64,000 bases of DNA from Athripsodes cinereus (GCA_947579605.1 OX388317.1:14713384-14777383); one strand, 5' to 3'; positions 10,480 through 22,179 are shown, counted from the stretch's first letter. The notes: generated by a model from the sequence alone, not told the origin. Program-made: numbers and translations.

Positions 10480-13050
10480 CTCCCAACTGATGGTACCATC
10501 TTCGAGGGTTGCAGCTCTCCTAAACTTCATCCATCCTCAGACAAATGGATCCTTAAATTCGCAGACATACTTGCGTCAAATTTAGTGCCAAACCATAATG
10601 AAATATCTCAATCCTATTCCCACTTTGCTCTTGGAGAAATTGACAAAAAGTTTAATGACAAGGAACTAAAGCTGATCCTGAACTGCGTTACAGATACATC
10701 CCCAGGAATCGATGGAATAACGTATAGCCTTATACAAAGATTACAAAGAGTTTCTCTAGAATATTTACTTAACATTATTAAAAATATTTTCATCATAGGC
10801 AATATACCTTGCTCGAGGAAAACTCAGATCATTATTCCAACCTTGAAAGCAGAGACTGACCCAAACCAGGGCCAATCATATCGACCAATTGCACTCTCCT
10901 CAGCAATAGCCAAAAATACAGAACACATGGTGAAAAATCGACTAGATTGATTCATAGAAGGTAACAGGAAGCAGCCATCTTGGTTATCCAATTTCAGGAA
11001 GAGAATGGAAGTCCTGGACAGCGTAGCTATTTTGGTCACAGATGTTCACGTATCGTTATCGAGGAGAAAGCTCTTGGGAGGTGTATGCTTGGACATCAAT
11101 AGTGCTTTCGATAATGTTATTATTTTTATACTATGTGCAAAGCTTGATCAATTGGACATTCCTTCTACCCTATCCGGACGTGAACCGAACCCACAATAAC
11201 CCTCCTATTAGAAAGACCATTCACAGGTGATTGCCGCAAGGCTCAGTGTTCTCACCCATTCTATTCAACTTGTACCTACACGCATGATGTCTATCAGTCA
11301 GTATCTACGGATGTCCAAATTTTGAAATCTGCGGATGATTTGTTCGTATATTGCTCCGATAAATCCATTGACAACTTCCAGGTTTCCTTGCAATCAGAGT
11401 TGTTGTCGGAATATGGCCTTAATGCTTCCTTCCAGAAGTGCAAAATCATAGTATTCTCCAGAAAACTCCGTCTAGTCTACCTGAAATTTTGATTTGACCA
11501 ACGGTTGATTAATTCTTTTAACAAAATAAGATTCCTAGAGGTCACATTGGTCACTGGTCTTTGATGGACCTCATTCATTGAACTCATACACCACAAATGT
11601 CAGACCGGCCTCAAAATCATGAGAGAGTTGCCACCCCGCGACTCAGAAAATCTTTTATACAGCATTTATCTGCAGCCATTTGGACTTTGGATCCTTTTTA
11701 ATAACCCCAACCTCCAAGAAAACTTGTTGAGACCGGATCCGGTATCAGTCTCTTCCGTTAATTACGGGTAATCCTCCCCTATCAACGCATTACAGGTGGA
11801 GGCTGCAGATCCCCCACTTGGACTGTGCAGACATCTTATGTGTAACAGGTTTTTAGTCAAAATCCTGCGTTTTATTGATTACCCTTTATTGATTACCCTC
11901 TGTCTCTCAAACTTCATCTCCTGTCATACTTGGTAACTCATTTACCGGTATGGAGGGGTAAAGATCCACCACCTCTTGTTACCAGCTATAGAAAAATTAA
12001 AACTCCCTTGTTGGAGAGCTACACAGTTCTTACTGTATACTCTTTGTCATTTCCCACACTAAGTTTTAAACCGAAAGTTGCTCTCAACCTGGGTGTCAGT
12101 AATGGCATATTCGCACCTCATATTTTCAAATCGATTTTTAATTCCGATTGGCACTACTGGCACCTATCTATACAGACAGTTCGAAAAGTGACAAAGAGCG
12201 TACAGGGGCTGGCTTCTTTTTTTAATATAACACTAATAAAATGTTCAGGCTCAGAGACGAGTCGTCAGTCTTCTCAGCGGAATGTCTTGTTATTAGAGAG
12301 GCTATAAGGGCTCTGACCATACGCCATTACAGGGTTAAAACTCTCCTCAGCGACTCTCAAAACGCTCTCCAGTCCGTTCTTCCTCCAGTCCGTTCTCCCT
12401 CCAGGCCGTTCTCTCTCCAGCATTATCCCGACCAGATGATCTTTTATCTTTAGATATTAGATACCTCCTATATAAACTTCAGATTTTGGGTGGAGAGGTG
12501 GTACTGGGTTGGATCCCGTGTGAACTCTGGGATCCCGGGCAATGAGGCGGTATATCTATTGGCCAAATTGGGAACGAACCTCCCTAACCCATCGGAAACT
12601 GTCTCAGCCTCCGATTACACTTTGATATTCGGCCGAAATCTCATCCAGTGCTGGCAGGCAGAGTGGACAGAGACCAGCCAACTCAAAGGAAGAAAGTATA
12701 CCTCAATCCAACCCAATGTGTCCACGAAACTTTTATTTTTCGGAATTTCAATGAGTAAGGCTGACACCTCCACGATCTGTATAATGAAGTTAGCTCATTG
12801 CTTCCCAGATGCATCTCTACCGAATCCACGTTATTGGTTCTCCTCTATGCGACCGCCTGAAGGAGGAGGACCTTGATCATTTTTTTTTCGAATGCCCGAT
12901 CAATAACTTCTACCCAACTTTGATTAACAACCTGGTACATTATAGGGTTCCGTTACCTACAAATACTTCCTTGCTCCTGGGTTCAAGAAACAAAAGTATT
13001 TTCAAACTCCTTGTCCTATTCCTTAAGCCCCATTTGATAAAGCTTTGAAT
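10480..13050 (+). pseudogene. I-type LINE relic: reverse transcriptase plus RNase H
   Basis: Broken reading frames on the plus strand preserve LINE domains in order. SPGIDGITYSLI and SYRPIALSS (10585-10950) are N-terminal RT blocks, GGVCLDINSAFDNV (11080-11120) is the palm motif with its first aspartate, LPQGSVFSPILFN lies around 11232-11269, and SADD (about 11328-11339) replaces the usual FADD/YADD. An RNase H part follows: SAECLVIREAIRAL (12270-12310) and GIPGNEAVYLLAKLG (12530-12570). A C-terminal Cys/His-like piece (LDHFFFECP, 12869-12897) closes it. At least four frameshifts and several stops make it dead. RT followed by RNase H points to the I group, but the exact clade is not settled. 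Confidence 0.8.
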
Positions 13051-13129
13051 GTTGTGTTTTTTGTCCTGAACTAATAATTTTTCTTGGTAGTTTCTGGCTA
13101 GGAAGAAAGCCAACAAAAGAATAAAAGAG

Positions 13130-13440
13130 ACAGCACGTGATACCAACAGTATAAGTGAATTAGTAAGAAAAAAAAACATTCACGCGGCTCATAGTACATG
13201 TTGACTTATACTGTTGATGCCACTCACAATGTTGAAAACTAACCATAATGATTGGTCACTAAGAGTATAGATCGACATATACTTTTAATGCTATACGAGT
13301 TTGAAAATAAATAAGATATACTATTAAATACAAATATTGTTTTTAAGGTCTTATAATTACAATTTGACATTTGTTATCGATTACACATGTGTAGTTTGAG
13401 ATATACTACAAGGTTCCATCAAAAAGTAAAAATCGATTTT
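13130..13440 (+). repeat. Right subterminal repeat region
   Basis: Contains GATACCAACAGTATAAG, GACTTATACTGTTGATGCCA, ACATATACTTTTAATGC and GATATACTATTAAATAC, diverged copies of the word seen just inside the left TIR. Confidence 0.6.
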
Positions 13441-13441
13441 T

Positions 13442-13474
13442 TTTGACTTATACTGTTAATGCCATGCACGAGAG
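13442..13474 (-). repeat. Right terminal inverted repeat
   Basis: 33 bp, exact reverse complement of 9766-9798, ending GCCATGCACGAGAG. Confidence 0.85.
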
Positions 13475-13505
13475 AATAAAAGAAAGGAAGCAATATTATT
13501 AAATT

Positions 13506-13650
13506 CCGGGTTAGATGGAAGACATCGCATATTCTAGCGATAAACTCGCCCTCTGTAGGTAAAATGAATTGTATGACTGATTTTTGATTATACCTTTTCT
13601 TGATTTCAAATAATGATTAGTGAAGAATAAAATAAATAAATTAATAATTT
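13506..13650 (+). repeat. LINE 3' end with (TAAA)n tail
   Basis: GGGTTAGATGGAAGACATCG and GCGATAAACTCGCCCTCTG, then GTGAAGAATAAAATAAATAA. Same family as 4046-4189. Confidence 0.65.
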
Positions 13651-14655
13651 ATATGTTTAGTAATAACTTAGTGTGCCTATTTCATAGTAATTTATTGTGG
13701 TTTAATTATGACAGATTGATAATTATGAACGATAAAACCGGATACATCAGTCATCTAACGTTTTTATTAAAAAATATAAGATTAATAAATTGAATTGTTT
13801 TTTTTTTTATGATTAAAGAAACGTAGGTAAGCTTAATTTATAAAGCAAAATATAATGTCCTTAAAACTTTCCATTTTCTTTCGCAATATTTCCAACTTAA
13901 GTAAAGTGCCTTAGAAATATTACAGCCATTGGAAAATGTGATTTATTGAAGATCAATCTAGATTTTGAAATAAATCATAGTAAACCCAATCACTCACATG
14001 GTGTGCAATATGCTTGTGTCATGAAGGTAGGGTAGGTTGACAGCGGGTGGAATCAAACCTGGAATATCTCTTTAACTTTACCAATAAGTTAGATACCACC
14101 TCAATTGATCTGTCATAAAACTCCTGGCAATAGAATCAGTCTCATTCCATTCTATGTTACATATCGCAACTTTGAAGGAGAATGAAAGAATTGGAACTTC
14201 GAGGATGAAGTAACCAATTTTGTTTAAAATCTCATGTTGCAAAGTAAATAATACATCTTTTTTCGTAGATTTTTTTTTACAAAAGATACACTTTTTCATA
14301 AAGAACATGCTTGTCCTGTATATTATAAGATTCTTCTCATGAAATCCATCATCTTTTGAAACAATGCGGTGTATGCTTAATACGAACTTGTCTCTCAAAA
14401 TGATATATTTCACTTTTTTTCTCTCTTAATATTATTTACAACAATAATAACACTAACTCAAGGAATCTAAGGTACTCGTGTAGGAACATGAGCCTACTTA
14501 CTAAAGGTGACTGTTCACTTACTAAATAAGACCGGTTACATCTTATTCGAAAATTTCCTGCACAAAACTTGTTAATTTTTTCAAACTGTTTAGTAACATT
14601 TTGAAATATTTTATTTGTACATCTTTTAATGTAAAGTATTGAAGTATTTAAGTGA
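13651..14655. other. No recognised feature
   Basis: AT-rich sequence. A 111-codon minus-strand ORF (14413-14078) has no recognisable domain, is rich in Lys/Ile/Phe as expected from AT composition, and lacks convincing splice or promoter context. It is not called as a gene. Confidence 0.4.
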
Positions 14656-14665
14656 TTTATATTAT

Positions 14666-14933
14666 AATTAAATTAATTAAAATAAAACACTTATTTGTAG
14701 TATATCCACGGTGACTTTTTATTGGACGCGAGCCGGCTTTCAAGAGCTTCCACTCTCATCATCAGGCTGGCGAAAAGCCACTTTTCGCCAGCCTGATGAT
14801 GAGAGCGGAAGCTCTTGAAAGCCGGCCTCGCGTACCAATAAAAAGTCACCGTGGATATACTACAAATAAGTGTTTTATTTTAATTAATTCAACATGAATT
14901 TCCACCAAGTACCGTCGGTTGAAAATATCAGAT
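14666..14933 (+). mobile_element. Penelope-like hairpin element, copy with intact CTGATGA/GAAA core
   Basis: The insert is bounded by TTTATATTAT at 14656-14665 and 14934-14943, a 10-bp TSD. About 210 bp form a near-perfect giant hairpin: the left arm from 14678 (AAATAAAACACTTATTTG) is repeated inverted through 14889. The right end, 14894-14933, is single-copy and starts ATGAATTTCCACC, reading Met-Asn-Phe-His-Gln-Val-Pro-Ser. The same words occur at 50.9 kb and, more diverged, at 18.9 and 42.6 kb. This looks like an inverted pair of Penelope-type terminal repeats followed by the first codons of the element's ORF. It has no RT of its own. Confidence 0.65.
14793..14829 (+). ncRNA. Candidate type I hammerhead ribozyme core
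   Basis: CTGATGA (14793-14799) is followed by a 6-bp stem II (GAGAGC/GCTCTT, loop GGAA), GAAA (14817-14820), then a minimal stem III: A14820-T14828 and G14821-C14827 around a 5-nt loop. A CTC site ends at 14829, where cleavage would fall. Stem I could form from GC/GC next to the core plus ACTTTT (14780-14785) with AAAAGT (14841-14846) across an internal loop. Known hammerheads of Penelope-like elements use the same plan with a very short stem III. The long hairpin would compete with this fold, and activity is unproven. Confidence 0.5.
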
Positions 14934-14943
14934 TTTATATTAT

Positions 14944-16839
14944 CACAAAATCTCCAACAAATATGTGATAGTCAGTGTGTAAAAAAAATGTAAAATAAAC
15001 TCTTCACAAGACTGAAGAAGAAGGAGAATATTTAGAAGTTGGTTCCTCAAAGATCTTTAATATAATTTTTATCGTAGGTGGACACATAGCCTAACTAAGT
15101 AGGTACTACATTGTCATTTTGACGTGCTTTCTTTTTCTGTGATGAATCTGATGTATAAATGACAAAGAATATTATGTTCCCTAAAATATGATGTAATAAT
15201 TTATAAACCACAAGATTTTTTATTTGAAAATGAAATATATGTAAAATATTCATAATGGTTTGTAAGGGAGGAATAATATCAATATTTAATCTTTGTAAAT
15301 CTTCTCTTTATTATTTTTTATTATTTAATTTAATTATTTTAATCCCATACCATTTAAAAATAAATTTGCATGTTTTATGTAACAATCAAAATAACCATTT
15401 AATTAACCTCACTTATTATTTTTATTGATTTGCGGGTAAAAAATAAAATAAAATTGTAAATTCTCGTTTACGGCACTTACGCAGGTATAATAATAAAGAT
15501 ATTTCTGTGAGAAATAAGAAAGGTCTCTGAATGTTAGTGGAAAGAATGAGTTCATAAATTAATGCAGGTATTTTCGAATTACATTCAGTAGAAGTAATAG
15601 TTCTACCAGTAATACTTCCCACACCCTCGTATAGTCAGTCAGACACACCCTGACCACTTGCCGCTGGACGGTGACGTTAATTGAGACAGATTGGAATTTA
15701 TTGTACCTTTTTCTTTTCCTTTTCTCCGCTCGCTTACTTCATTCAGTTTACTTTTCAAAAATCCGATATTACTCGTATTTGCCGTGTTGCTTCTACTGGA
15801 CAAACTACTGTAGGTAGATATATAGATACTCTAGAAAGTAGCGTACACCAGAGTTGCAAACATCTTAGGAGCCAACGAACCACGAACTTAATTACAAATT
15901 GAATTAATTTTCTAAGAGAAAGAGGTAAATAATTATACATTTAAAAGGCACCATCACTAGATATTATACACAAATGCTTTTCTTAAGGAATTTATGTATA
16001 ATTCAACCCAGTTTTCTAAGTAAAGTTGGTATGAACCTAGGTAATAATTACTATCTCAGAAATCCGATGGTGAATCATTTGACATCAATGATTCAGACAC
16101 TGTCATTAATAATGATCATTTGAAATGTGTTCATGAATAATTGATATAAGGGTAACATTGGTATTCAAAATTATATACATACTCATAATGTATTTATATT
16201 GATACCGAGTGAGGATCGTTTGATTTGAAAGTTACAACTACATAATTTGAGTATTTTGTATCATCGAAGGACCATTAAATTTCACCTCCCACTAAAATAA
16301 CAAGCAGTTGGCATCTGGAAAATTTCATTATATATTCAAAGTGTGGAGAGTGAATAGACTAATTTATTTTTGGAAAACAGATACTCAATAGATTCGCACA
16401 ATGAACGTCAAACTATAGAATAATTAATCTATTTATATCGTTAGTATATCGCTGACGGGATGTACTAATTAAATTGAGTTAATAGGTCATGGATTCATAA
16501 TTCATCAAATTAGATTATTTATGTACTTTTCTAACCCATTTAAGTTTCAAGAATCAAACTGGATGGAAGAGTATTGATTAAGGTCTAGTCCAATATGGAA
16601 ATATACATATATGCTGAATTTATACTAAATAACAAGAGTGATCTGGAATAGCATAGAAGGAAGAAAAATTTAAATACGCACATTAATTGACAAGGAATTT
16701 CAATCCGCAGAAAAAATGGGTTCAAAAGATATTGTTTAATATCAAAGTCTCTATACACCTGATATTTCTTGTTTAATTTGAAAATCGAGCAATTTATATT
16801 ATTGTGTTACCATTATAAAAATACACTGGTTGGTAATGT
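14944..16839. other. No recognised gene
   Basis: AT-rich sequence. A more GC-balanced patch at 15620-15900 (GTCAGTCAGACACACCCTG and following) has overlapping 61-73 codon ORFs on both strands, none with a known motif. It could be an old exon or repeat, but I cannot support either. Confidence 0.35.
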
Positions 16840-16847
16840 ACCTACCT

Positions 16848-17058
16848 CTCTCTCTCTCTGGTTTCAATCCTGGGATTGGTTTGTAGCAATTATCTCTTTA
16901 ATTCTTCTCCTCCACTCCTCCCTGTCTTGTGCGGTTCTTTTGAATTCTGCATATGATGAGCAGCGCATGTCCACCAGCAGGTCCTCCAGGTACTCTCGGC
17001 GTGGGCGTCCCCTAGAGTTTGTCCCCTCGGTCATACCCTCCATTACGGCATGCAAGTG
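16848..17058 (-). mobile_element. RTE-type LINE C-terminal fragment with TSD and (AG)n tail
   Basis: ACCTACCT at 16840-16847 and 17059-17066 brackets the insert. The minus-strand ORF (17055-16864) reads EGMTEGTNSRGRPRREYLED and ends with DREEWRRRIKE, the same C-terminal blocks as the 5.3-kb copy but from a different subfamily. The 3' tail is (AG)n, visible as CTCTCTCTCTCT on the plus strand. It is about 210 bp long, strongly 5'-truncated and dead. Confidence 0.8.
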
Positions 17059-17066
17059 ACCTACCT

Positions 17067-18739
17067 TATAGTGAATTATCTTTTAATAACGTCGATATTT
17101 TATATAAAGTTTGACAGTATCTTTCTATTACCTTAGTGCCCCGTGAAAAGTTTTTGTTTCTTCTGGACAACATTCGTTTAAATTTATGGAAACATTAAAT
17201 TTTGTTCTCAGTTGAATCAACTAGAATATACTGAACAAGACTCTTCATTGTTTTGAGGAAGATTATAGAGATAGATTTATTTGACAATGATACTATGACT
17301 AAATGATTCCAATGTTGTATGATGATCAAAATCAAATTTATTTTATTGAAGAATTGGTGATCGTTTTTTTAAATATAGAGATTATTTGAAATGGGATAGG
17401 TACGTCTGTGTCTATAAAATTGATTGCATCTCATCGGTGATGGTGAAGTGAATATATACAATATAGTTATAGTGTGATGTAATGATAGACTTAAAATATT
17501 ATTGATTGTATTCTGCTTGTAGTGTGTTCTTATATTTAATGTAATTTGTAACATAATGGCCTTCTGAAACCAGCAGATTCTACCTGCTGTTTGAGGGTTT
17601 CTTTTAAATAAATAAAAAATAATAAATAAAAAAAATAAAAAAATCTCTTAATTATTCAATAATTTCGTAAAATAACTCTACTTTATTTTTTTGATACTCG
17701 ACTATTTCATTTGGATAATTTGTTACAAAATATTGGATTGGCAAAACTTTCTCATGCTTTATTCTTGCTCGTTATCATAAAACATTCATATGGAACTCTT
17801 TAGATTTATCGGACAACATATAATAACATTTGGCAACTCCAGTTATGGTATCGAGACAATGTAGGCCATTGTGCTGAATAAGATGATGTTAAAGAATTAT
17901 TGCTATAGTATAAGGCTCACGCTTGGAGTTTTGTTATGGTACTTCGTAATAAAAATTGTATATATTATTATGGTTGTTTTCTCATCCAATCTGATTTCAA
18001 AACATTAAATATGTATATACGATATCGGTCAGTGACCTAAAAATAATGAAATCCCATGGCAAGATACAACAAAAATAATATTGCCTATATTATTATTATT
18101 GTGGAGTAACCATATCGAGATAGTCACAAAAAACAATTCTCGACAGCTGGAGATATTTGAGACTAAAAAAAAAGCATATTTCTTTATTTATAAATCTTCG
18201 TAACATTAAGTACCTATGTCTATCTAATGTTAAGAATTCTAATTGCATCTTGTATAATTTTTTTGTTTCACTTTAGATACTAATGGAGAAACGTTATGTT
18301 CTTTGCTAACTTTCTACACATGAAATCTTTCAAATTAAAATAAAATACTCGATATTAATTATTCCATTAAACAAAATTGTGGATAATGTTATATTCTAAA
18401 TTCACATTAAATACATGGTTATCGACAGTTCGTTCAAACTTATCGAGAAAACAAGAAAAATATATATAGGTATGTTTGTATAGGGTTTATTATGTTTACG
18501 TGGGTGAACTGGGGTGGAATTGTACTCTTAAGGCTACGTTATGATATTGTCACCAATACACAGGGGCGTAGTTTTATCGATTTATCGGGAAGGTTAATTT
18601 ATTTAATGACTTCAATGAGGGAATGTTATCACTCGCACGAAAGCAATTATGATAATAAAATTAAATACGGACTCATATTTTTCAACAACATTCCTGAAAA
18701 AAAAGAAGTTAGATTCTTAATTCATTGTTTTGAATGGTG
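17067..18739. other. Mostly featureless; LINE-type tail at 17553-17640
   Basis: AT-rich sequence. Near 17553-17640 an AGATTCTACCTGCTG block is followed by TTTGAGGG and an AAATAAATAAAAAATAATAAA tail, probably a retroelement 3' end of unknown family. An 82-codon ORF at 18492-18740 has no recognised motif. Confidence 0.4.
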
Positions 18740-18751
18740 AAAAATTTAATA

Positions 18752-18951
18752 TAATTGAAAAAAAAACACAATATGTAGTTAACTTCCAAATGACTTTATT
18801 AACTTCGCGTACTAGTATTCGGAGACTCTCGTCTCCATCACCAGGCGATTAGTAAAAAGTTTTTTACTAATCGCCTGATGATGGAGACGAGAGTCAATTA
18901 TCTTGAAATGGACTTCCAACAAGTACCTTCGGTCAACAACATTAATGTTTT
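18752..18951 (+). mobile_element. Penelope-like hairpin element, solo copy
   Basis: A 12-bp TSD, AAAAATTTAATA, lies at 18740-18751 and 18952-18963. The left arm (CACAATATGTAGTTAACTTCC, GACTTTATTAACTTCGCG, GGAGACTCTCGTCTCC) folds with an internally deleted right arm around ACTAATCGCCTGATGATGG. The right end is ATGGACTTCCAACAAG, reading Met-Asp-Phe-Gln-Gln-Val-Pro-Ser. It is the same family as the interrupted copy at 39.1-42.6 kb. Here the right arm stops at GAGAGTC and the downstream half of the CTGATGA core is deleted. Confidence 0.7.
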
Positions 18952-19180
18952 AAAAATTTAATAGGTTTTTTCAAACCCCTTTCTTATATTTCAAGTTGTA
19001 AATTAAAAAAATATGGTCAAAATTAATATCATTTAGCTATATCGCAATGACAACAACAGAAAATAGCAACAAGTTTGACTTTTGGTCTGGTTTTTTTTTA
19101 TTTCAATAAATATATATTTTTCACAATATCATAAAGTTTTCATCATTTATTAAAAAAAATAAAAATTCGCTAACAAATAA

Positions 19181-19427
19181 TTATTTTGTATAACATTTAC
19201 AAGCACTACAAACAATTAAGCAAACCAATAACGGTTTTGCAATAGATTTATAAATTACTTCACTAGATCTATTTGGATAATGTGTTTTCAAATAGTTTCC
19301 GCTTAACACTTTGAGTTTATTTTTGTGAAGTGTTGAAGCATATCGCACCCAGTACGCACCCGCATTGGTGGCGTAGCATTTATATACATTTTGGCAGACT
19401 TTTAACTCCTGATCGGCGCCGTAGAGT
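19181..19427 (-). CDS. Candidate terminal exon of an unidentified host gene
   Basis: A minus-strand open frame of 81 codons ends at a stop at 19181. Upstream, just before 19427, the minus strand reads TTTTATTTGTTCCAG, a good 3' splice acceptor, so the in-frame Met further upstream is probably intronic. The predicted segment begins LYGADQELKVCQNVYKCY, contains WVRYASTLHKNKLK and ends in a Cys-rich stretch (VCLIVCSACKCYTK). Its first part has more GC and more varied codons than the surroundings. An AATAAA signal lies on the minus strand 3' of the stop (plus-strand 19146-19151). I do not recognise the protein. It could be a last exon, a pseudogene or chance. Confidence 0.35.
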
Positions 19428-19818
19428 CTGGAACAAATAAAATACGTACATAGTATAACACTACGGGTCGTCAAAAAGTTACTGTCTCGTAGAAATTTAT
19501 TAAAGATGGGTTGCGTCTAAGATAAAAACTTTTATTATACTTAACTTACTCAAGAACAAGAAAAATATTATAATTTAATGTAGGTACCTACTATCCATAA
19601 ATTAATTTCGACAAACTTCGAGTGATAAATTAATTTTGCACTTTTAAAGATTGTTAAATAACTTTTATCTATTCTGTCACTTTGAAAATCACATTTTCGA
19701 TGTAATTCTGATTTTTGTTAATTTAAATTATTTAGTTGTCAATTAAAAAAATACCTTGAAACTTTTACTTGAGATTGTGTTTTCTAAATGTTGAATTAAA
19801 GGTATATGAAAGGACAAC

Positions 19819-20260
19819 CCGCGATAATGTATGGCTCGGAATGCTGGACTCTTTATAATACGTTCAACAGGCAACTTGAGACGGCAGAGATGCGAATGCT
19901 CAGGTGGCCAGCAGGCTTATCATTTAAAGATAAGATAAGAAGTTCACGCATTCGTGGTAGCATGGGTGTGACGGACATTAATAACAAACTAGAAGAGAGG
20001 CAACTAAGATGGTATGGGCACATAAGGCGGAGACCACCAGAACATACTGTAAACAAAGTTACATCAGTAAATCTCCCTCGACATCCATCAAGAGGGAGAC
20101 CAAAGAATACCTGGATGACACAATGCAATAAAATCCTGCAGATAAATGGCCTGGATGAAGAGGATATAGGAAACAGAAGCACGTATAACCTCAGAACGAG
20201 AAGAGCCGACCCCAACAGCCTTCAGCGGCAATAAGTTGGGACAGTGCCAGGAAGAAGAAG
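19819..20260 (+). mobile_element. RTE-type LINE C-terminal fragment with 13-bp TSD
   Basis: ATGAAAGGACAAC occurs at 19806-19818 and 20261-20273. The insert encodes, in one open frame through 20234, IMYGSECWTL, a RQLETAEMRMLRW block, LEERQLRWYGHIRRRPPEH, SRGRPKNTW and a final LRTRRADP. These are hallmark post-RT blocks of RTE-type LINEs. It ends in GAAGAAGAAG, the trinucleotide tail. The RT catalytic domain is lost by 5' truncation. The first residues of the open frame (Met-Lys-Gly-Gln) come from the duplicated target, not from the element. The well-kept frame suggests a fairly young copy. Confidence 0.88.
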
Positions 20261-20273
20261 ATGAAAGGACAAC

Positions 20274-21332
20274 ACCGCAGACAACAAGACTTGTACCTAA
20301 TGGCGTAATTATATTATTCTAATCTACGAAAACTGTGTCTTTTGTCTTGGGTAATCTGGTAACTATCTATTCTTCATGTCTTTTTGCATTGGTCTTTCTG
20401 TATGTAAAACATAGGAACTACCATTCCTGAAATATCCACGGGTAAGGGAGGGTACAACCCTTAATACTCTTTCTGTGTTGAGGGTCATAATTATAAATCA
20501 TGTAGGTGTAAATCAATTTCTTTCACCGGTCTCCGAAGCGTCTCACGCGCTCCTCTTTTTAGTGTGTCCATCATGAACTGAAAAATGTCAAGTATCTTTA
20601 TTAAACATAAGTGGGACTTCAACGAAAAGTGATTTAAACTTTTATTTGAAAACTCTTGAAACTTTAAAATATAAGTATTTATTTTTCCGCAAAAATTCTC
20701 GTTATTTCTTATTTCCTTTCAGTTTAAGTATCTACAAAATTGATTTTATAAACATTTTATTTTTAATTTCAGGTCAATTTTACAGTCAGTTGATACATTA
20801 ATGTAGAAAATAAAGTATCGCTTAAATAGATAGTGAAATTTTAAAATGATAATATCGTGCAACATTGTCATTTCCATGGTTTGTAAATATTCATTTAATT
20901 GCAATTTTTATATTCGTTAAAATAATAAAAACGAATGTATGTGTCGTATTAACGTGCTTGGAAAATTGAAAATACATTAACTAACGTGTATGCATGCCGT
21001 AAAATTGAACATTTAACGTCCTACTAGGAAAATGATACAACCACTATGTCTATTAATAAAACTACCGCATTCACTTTTATTATAGTTGAAATGTGCTGCG
21101 AACTCACTAGATAATGATTGATAAAAACGATAACTAATTTAGTTTAAACTCAACAAAATCTAATAACGTTACACTTACATTTTAATGAAATGTAATGTAA
21201 ATTGTAAACATTACGATGTAATGTCAAAGAATTGATGAATTGTACGGTGTCCTTGAGGTGCCTTGGCACGTAAACGACACTTTAATGTTGTTCAATAATA
21301 ATAAACATATGAGAATCTAAAAACACATGGGA
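20274..21332. other. No recognised gene
   Basis: AT-rich sequence. A moderately GC-richer patch at 20440-20575 (CACCGGTCTCCGAAGCGTC) may be an old retroelement relic but could not be placed. Confidence 0.35.
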
Positions 21333-21455
21333 TAGTTGAATAAAACACTCTTTTCCGATTTACTCACCCTCTGTGATTGTTTTTAATATGAATGTGTTAC
21401 ATTGTAAAATTGCTTTGTTTAAATTTACAGTAGAGAATAAATCAATAAATAGATA
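21333..21455 (+). repeat. LINE 3' end with AT-rich tail
   Basis: AGTTGAATAAAACACTC, CCGATTTACTCACCCTCTGTG, then ACAGTAGAGAATAAATCAATAAATA resembles the 4.05-kb family (GATAAACTCGCCCTCTGTG and GAATAAAATAAATA) at low identity. Confidence 0.45.
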
Positions 21456-21701
21456 TTTATATTTATAAATAAATGCTTATTTATAAATAGATCTATAATA
21501 TATTTTTTGTTCAAGATATTTCACGAATAAAAAGTGTCTCTCGCTCTATTACCACATGTTTTTGAAAACCCGACAGGGGACAGATATTCTTAAGATATTA
21601 GGTATACAAAAATGGCATATTTACCATCGCCAACTCAGCGATGTCGTATGCCATTTATCCCTTCGTAAATGTCTTATTTTATCTCTTCACAAAGTGCCAT
21701 G

Positions 21702-21830
21702 TCAGGTCCCCCCGACGTCGGCTATCACCCTGGCGTAGGCCTCTCTGTCCTGTGCCAGCCGGAACAACTCCTCCACCCTCCGAACTCCGGTCCACTCTCG
21801 GATATTTCTCAGCCAGCACATCTGCCAGTT
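21702..21830 (-). mobile_element. LINE polyprotein C-terminal fragment
   Basis: The minus strand reads CWLRNIREWTGVRR, VEELFRLAQDREAYAR and VIADVGGT before a stop at 21702-21704. This WLRNIREWTG plus LA-DRE-A ending is a familiar LINE C-terminus in insect genomes. The clade is not assigned. The fragment is truncated and overlaps the antisense ORFs on the plus strand, which are shadows. A plus-strand RTE-type tail (CCCCACTTATGGGAGATGCC, CTGATAACAC, AATGAATAAATAAA) follows at about 21862-21915. Confidence 0.65.
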
Positions 21831-22179
21831 TGTTATGGTTAAGACAATATACCTTTAATTTTTACCCCACTTATGGGAGATGCCCTGATAACACTAATGA
21901 ATGAATAAATAAATATGCAAAATAATTTTATATAAATTACATTGTAGTTTCTTCGAATTAAAATAATTTTATATACAATATGCAATGTTTTTCTGTACAA
22001 AGTTATTACGTAAAAATATGAAATAATGACAAATTTTACTCTACGTTTCCTAAGCCCAACTATTAATCTATTTTTTATGGTTTTTATGCCAATTTTTTCA
22101 TGTCTGCTTTTATAGTCTTTTAATTAACAGGTAAACTTAACTTAACCCTCACTATACTATACTATAATATACTATACTC

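Larger units (their letters stand above)
9766..13474. mobile_element. Putative DNA element with 33-bp TIRs and nested LINEs
   Basis: Exact 33-bp inverted repeats start with CTCTCGTGCATGGCATTAAC and face each other at 9766-9798 and 13442-13474. Inside each end lie variants of a short word, TATACTGTTGATG or TATACTGTTAATG, forming subterminal repeats (9991-10117 and 13130-13440). Such subterminal repeats are usual for transposase binding in several DNA transposon groups. No transposase ORF is visible. The interior is filled by an RTE 3' end and an I-type LINE relic, which look like later insertions. No target-site duplication was found, so the superfamily is unknown. Confidence 0.55.

Noticed and set aside
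19853..20215. 120-codon minus-strand ORF
   Set aside because: Shadow of the RTE coding frame on the plus strand.
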